Shown piece after piece: positions 14,654 through 14,875 of a stretch of DNA of 14,875 bases (positions within the stretch are counted from its first letter, which is position 1; each line of letters opens with the position of its first letter). The translations under genes and the position numbers were made by a program. The stretch is from contig JAHZHZ010000026.1 in the NCBI GenBank assembly GCA_019419995.1, positions 1-14,875 on the forward strand. Direction: 5' to 3'. The stretch is from Clostridiales bacterium (GTDB taxonomy: Bacteria; Bacillota; Clostridia; Christensenellales; Aristaeellaceae). The notes under the pieces are model-generated. The model did no database searches. It was not told the DNA's origin and worked only from the letters and a program-made list of their open reading frames with translations.

Positions 14654-14875
14654 ATGAAAGTTTTAATTGTGGATGATGAAGCCTACGCCGTAAATGCTTT
14701 AACGAATCGGATTGACTGGAACGGCTTCGGCTTTGGAACGCCGCTTTCCGCCCGATCCATGGCGCAGGCCCAAAGCGTTTTTCTTAATGAAAAAATCGAT
14801 CTGCTTTTGTGCGACATTGAAATGCCGCAAGGGTCGGGACTGGATCTTTTTGAGTGGGTTAAGGCATATTATCCC
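14654..14875 (+). CDS. YesN-type response regulator, receiver domain (3' end outside window)
   Basis: The first 74 residues of a response regulator, cut by the window end. MKVLIVDDEA holds the acidic pair Asp7-Asp8, and Asp54 in LLCDIEMP is the phosphorylation site. The start MKVLIVDDEAYAVNALTNRI followed by DW is typical of YesN-like regulators that carry an AraC-type DNA-binding domain at the C-terminus; that domain is not in the window, so it is inferred. AAGGAGG at 14641-14647 lies six bases before ATG 14654. An in-frame ATG at 14648 abuts it and is less likely. It is divergent from a YesM-type kinase, an unusual arrangement for a pair often encoded in tandem. Likely target: the 21-bp tandem boxes in this window. 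Confidence 0.9.
   Translation, partial: MKVLIVDDEAYAVNALTNRIDWNGFGFGTPLSARSMAQAQSVFLNEKIDLLLCDIEMPQGSGLDLFEWVKAYYP

Noticed and set aside
1..14875. Mobile elements, CRISPR arrays, tRNA or rRNA genes
   Set aside because: No transposase or integrase motifs, regularly spaced repeats of CRISPR type, or cloverleaf-like RNA genes were seen by eye. The 21-bp repeats are confined to promoters.

Overview
This window looks like a carbohydrate-utilisation locus from a moderately GC-rich Bacillota (Clostridia-type) genome. The evidence is the strong AGGAGG-type ribosome binding sites, the LplB/YtcP-type sugar permeases, the YesM/YesN-type two-component system and the general protein style. The exact taxon cannot be read from the sequence. 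I see no phage, transposase, tRNA, rRNA or CRISPR. No gap between genes exceeds 300 bases.

Layout, read in the direction of transcription. A sensor histidine kinase (14502 to 12856, minus strand) and a response regulator (14654 onward, plus strand, cut by the window end) diverge from a 151-base region. After the kinase, still on the minus strand, comes an apparent operon: substrate-binding protein (12764-11304), two CUT1-type permeases (11235-10291 and 10275-9400), a GH43 glycoside hydrolase (9368-7911) and a GH3 glycoside hydrolase (7782-6079). Two paralogous secreted alpha/beta-hydrolase (esterase-like) genes follow, each with its own promoter (5935-4493 and 4233-2800). A GH2 glycoside hydrolase comes last (2551-143).

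Inferred working model: the two exported hydrolases act outside the cell, perhaps removing acyl groups from a plant-type polysaccharide or oligosaccharide. The binding protein and permeases import the oligosaccharide. The GH43, GH3 and GH2 enzymes have no signal peptide and would break it down in the cytoplasm. No transporter ATPase is encoded here, so a shared ATPase elsewhere in the genome is expected. The substrate is not determined.

The most interesting signal is regulatory. Four promoters (binding-protein operon, both exported hydrolases, response regulator) carry a tandem element of the type [A/T][T/G]GTCA..AT. Copies are 21 bases apart in three promoters and 22 in the fourth. In the three target-gene promoters the proximal copy starts exactly 38 bases before the -10 box; in the response-regulator promoter the distance is 40. 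This looks like the binding site of the local AraC-type response regulator and defines a local regulon with probable autoregulation. Several start codons were moved from the longest open frame to the one served by a Shine-Dalgarno sequence.
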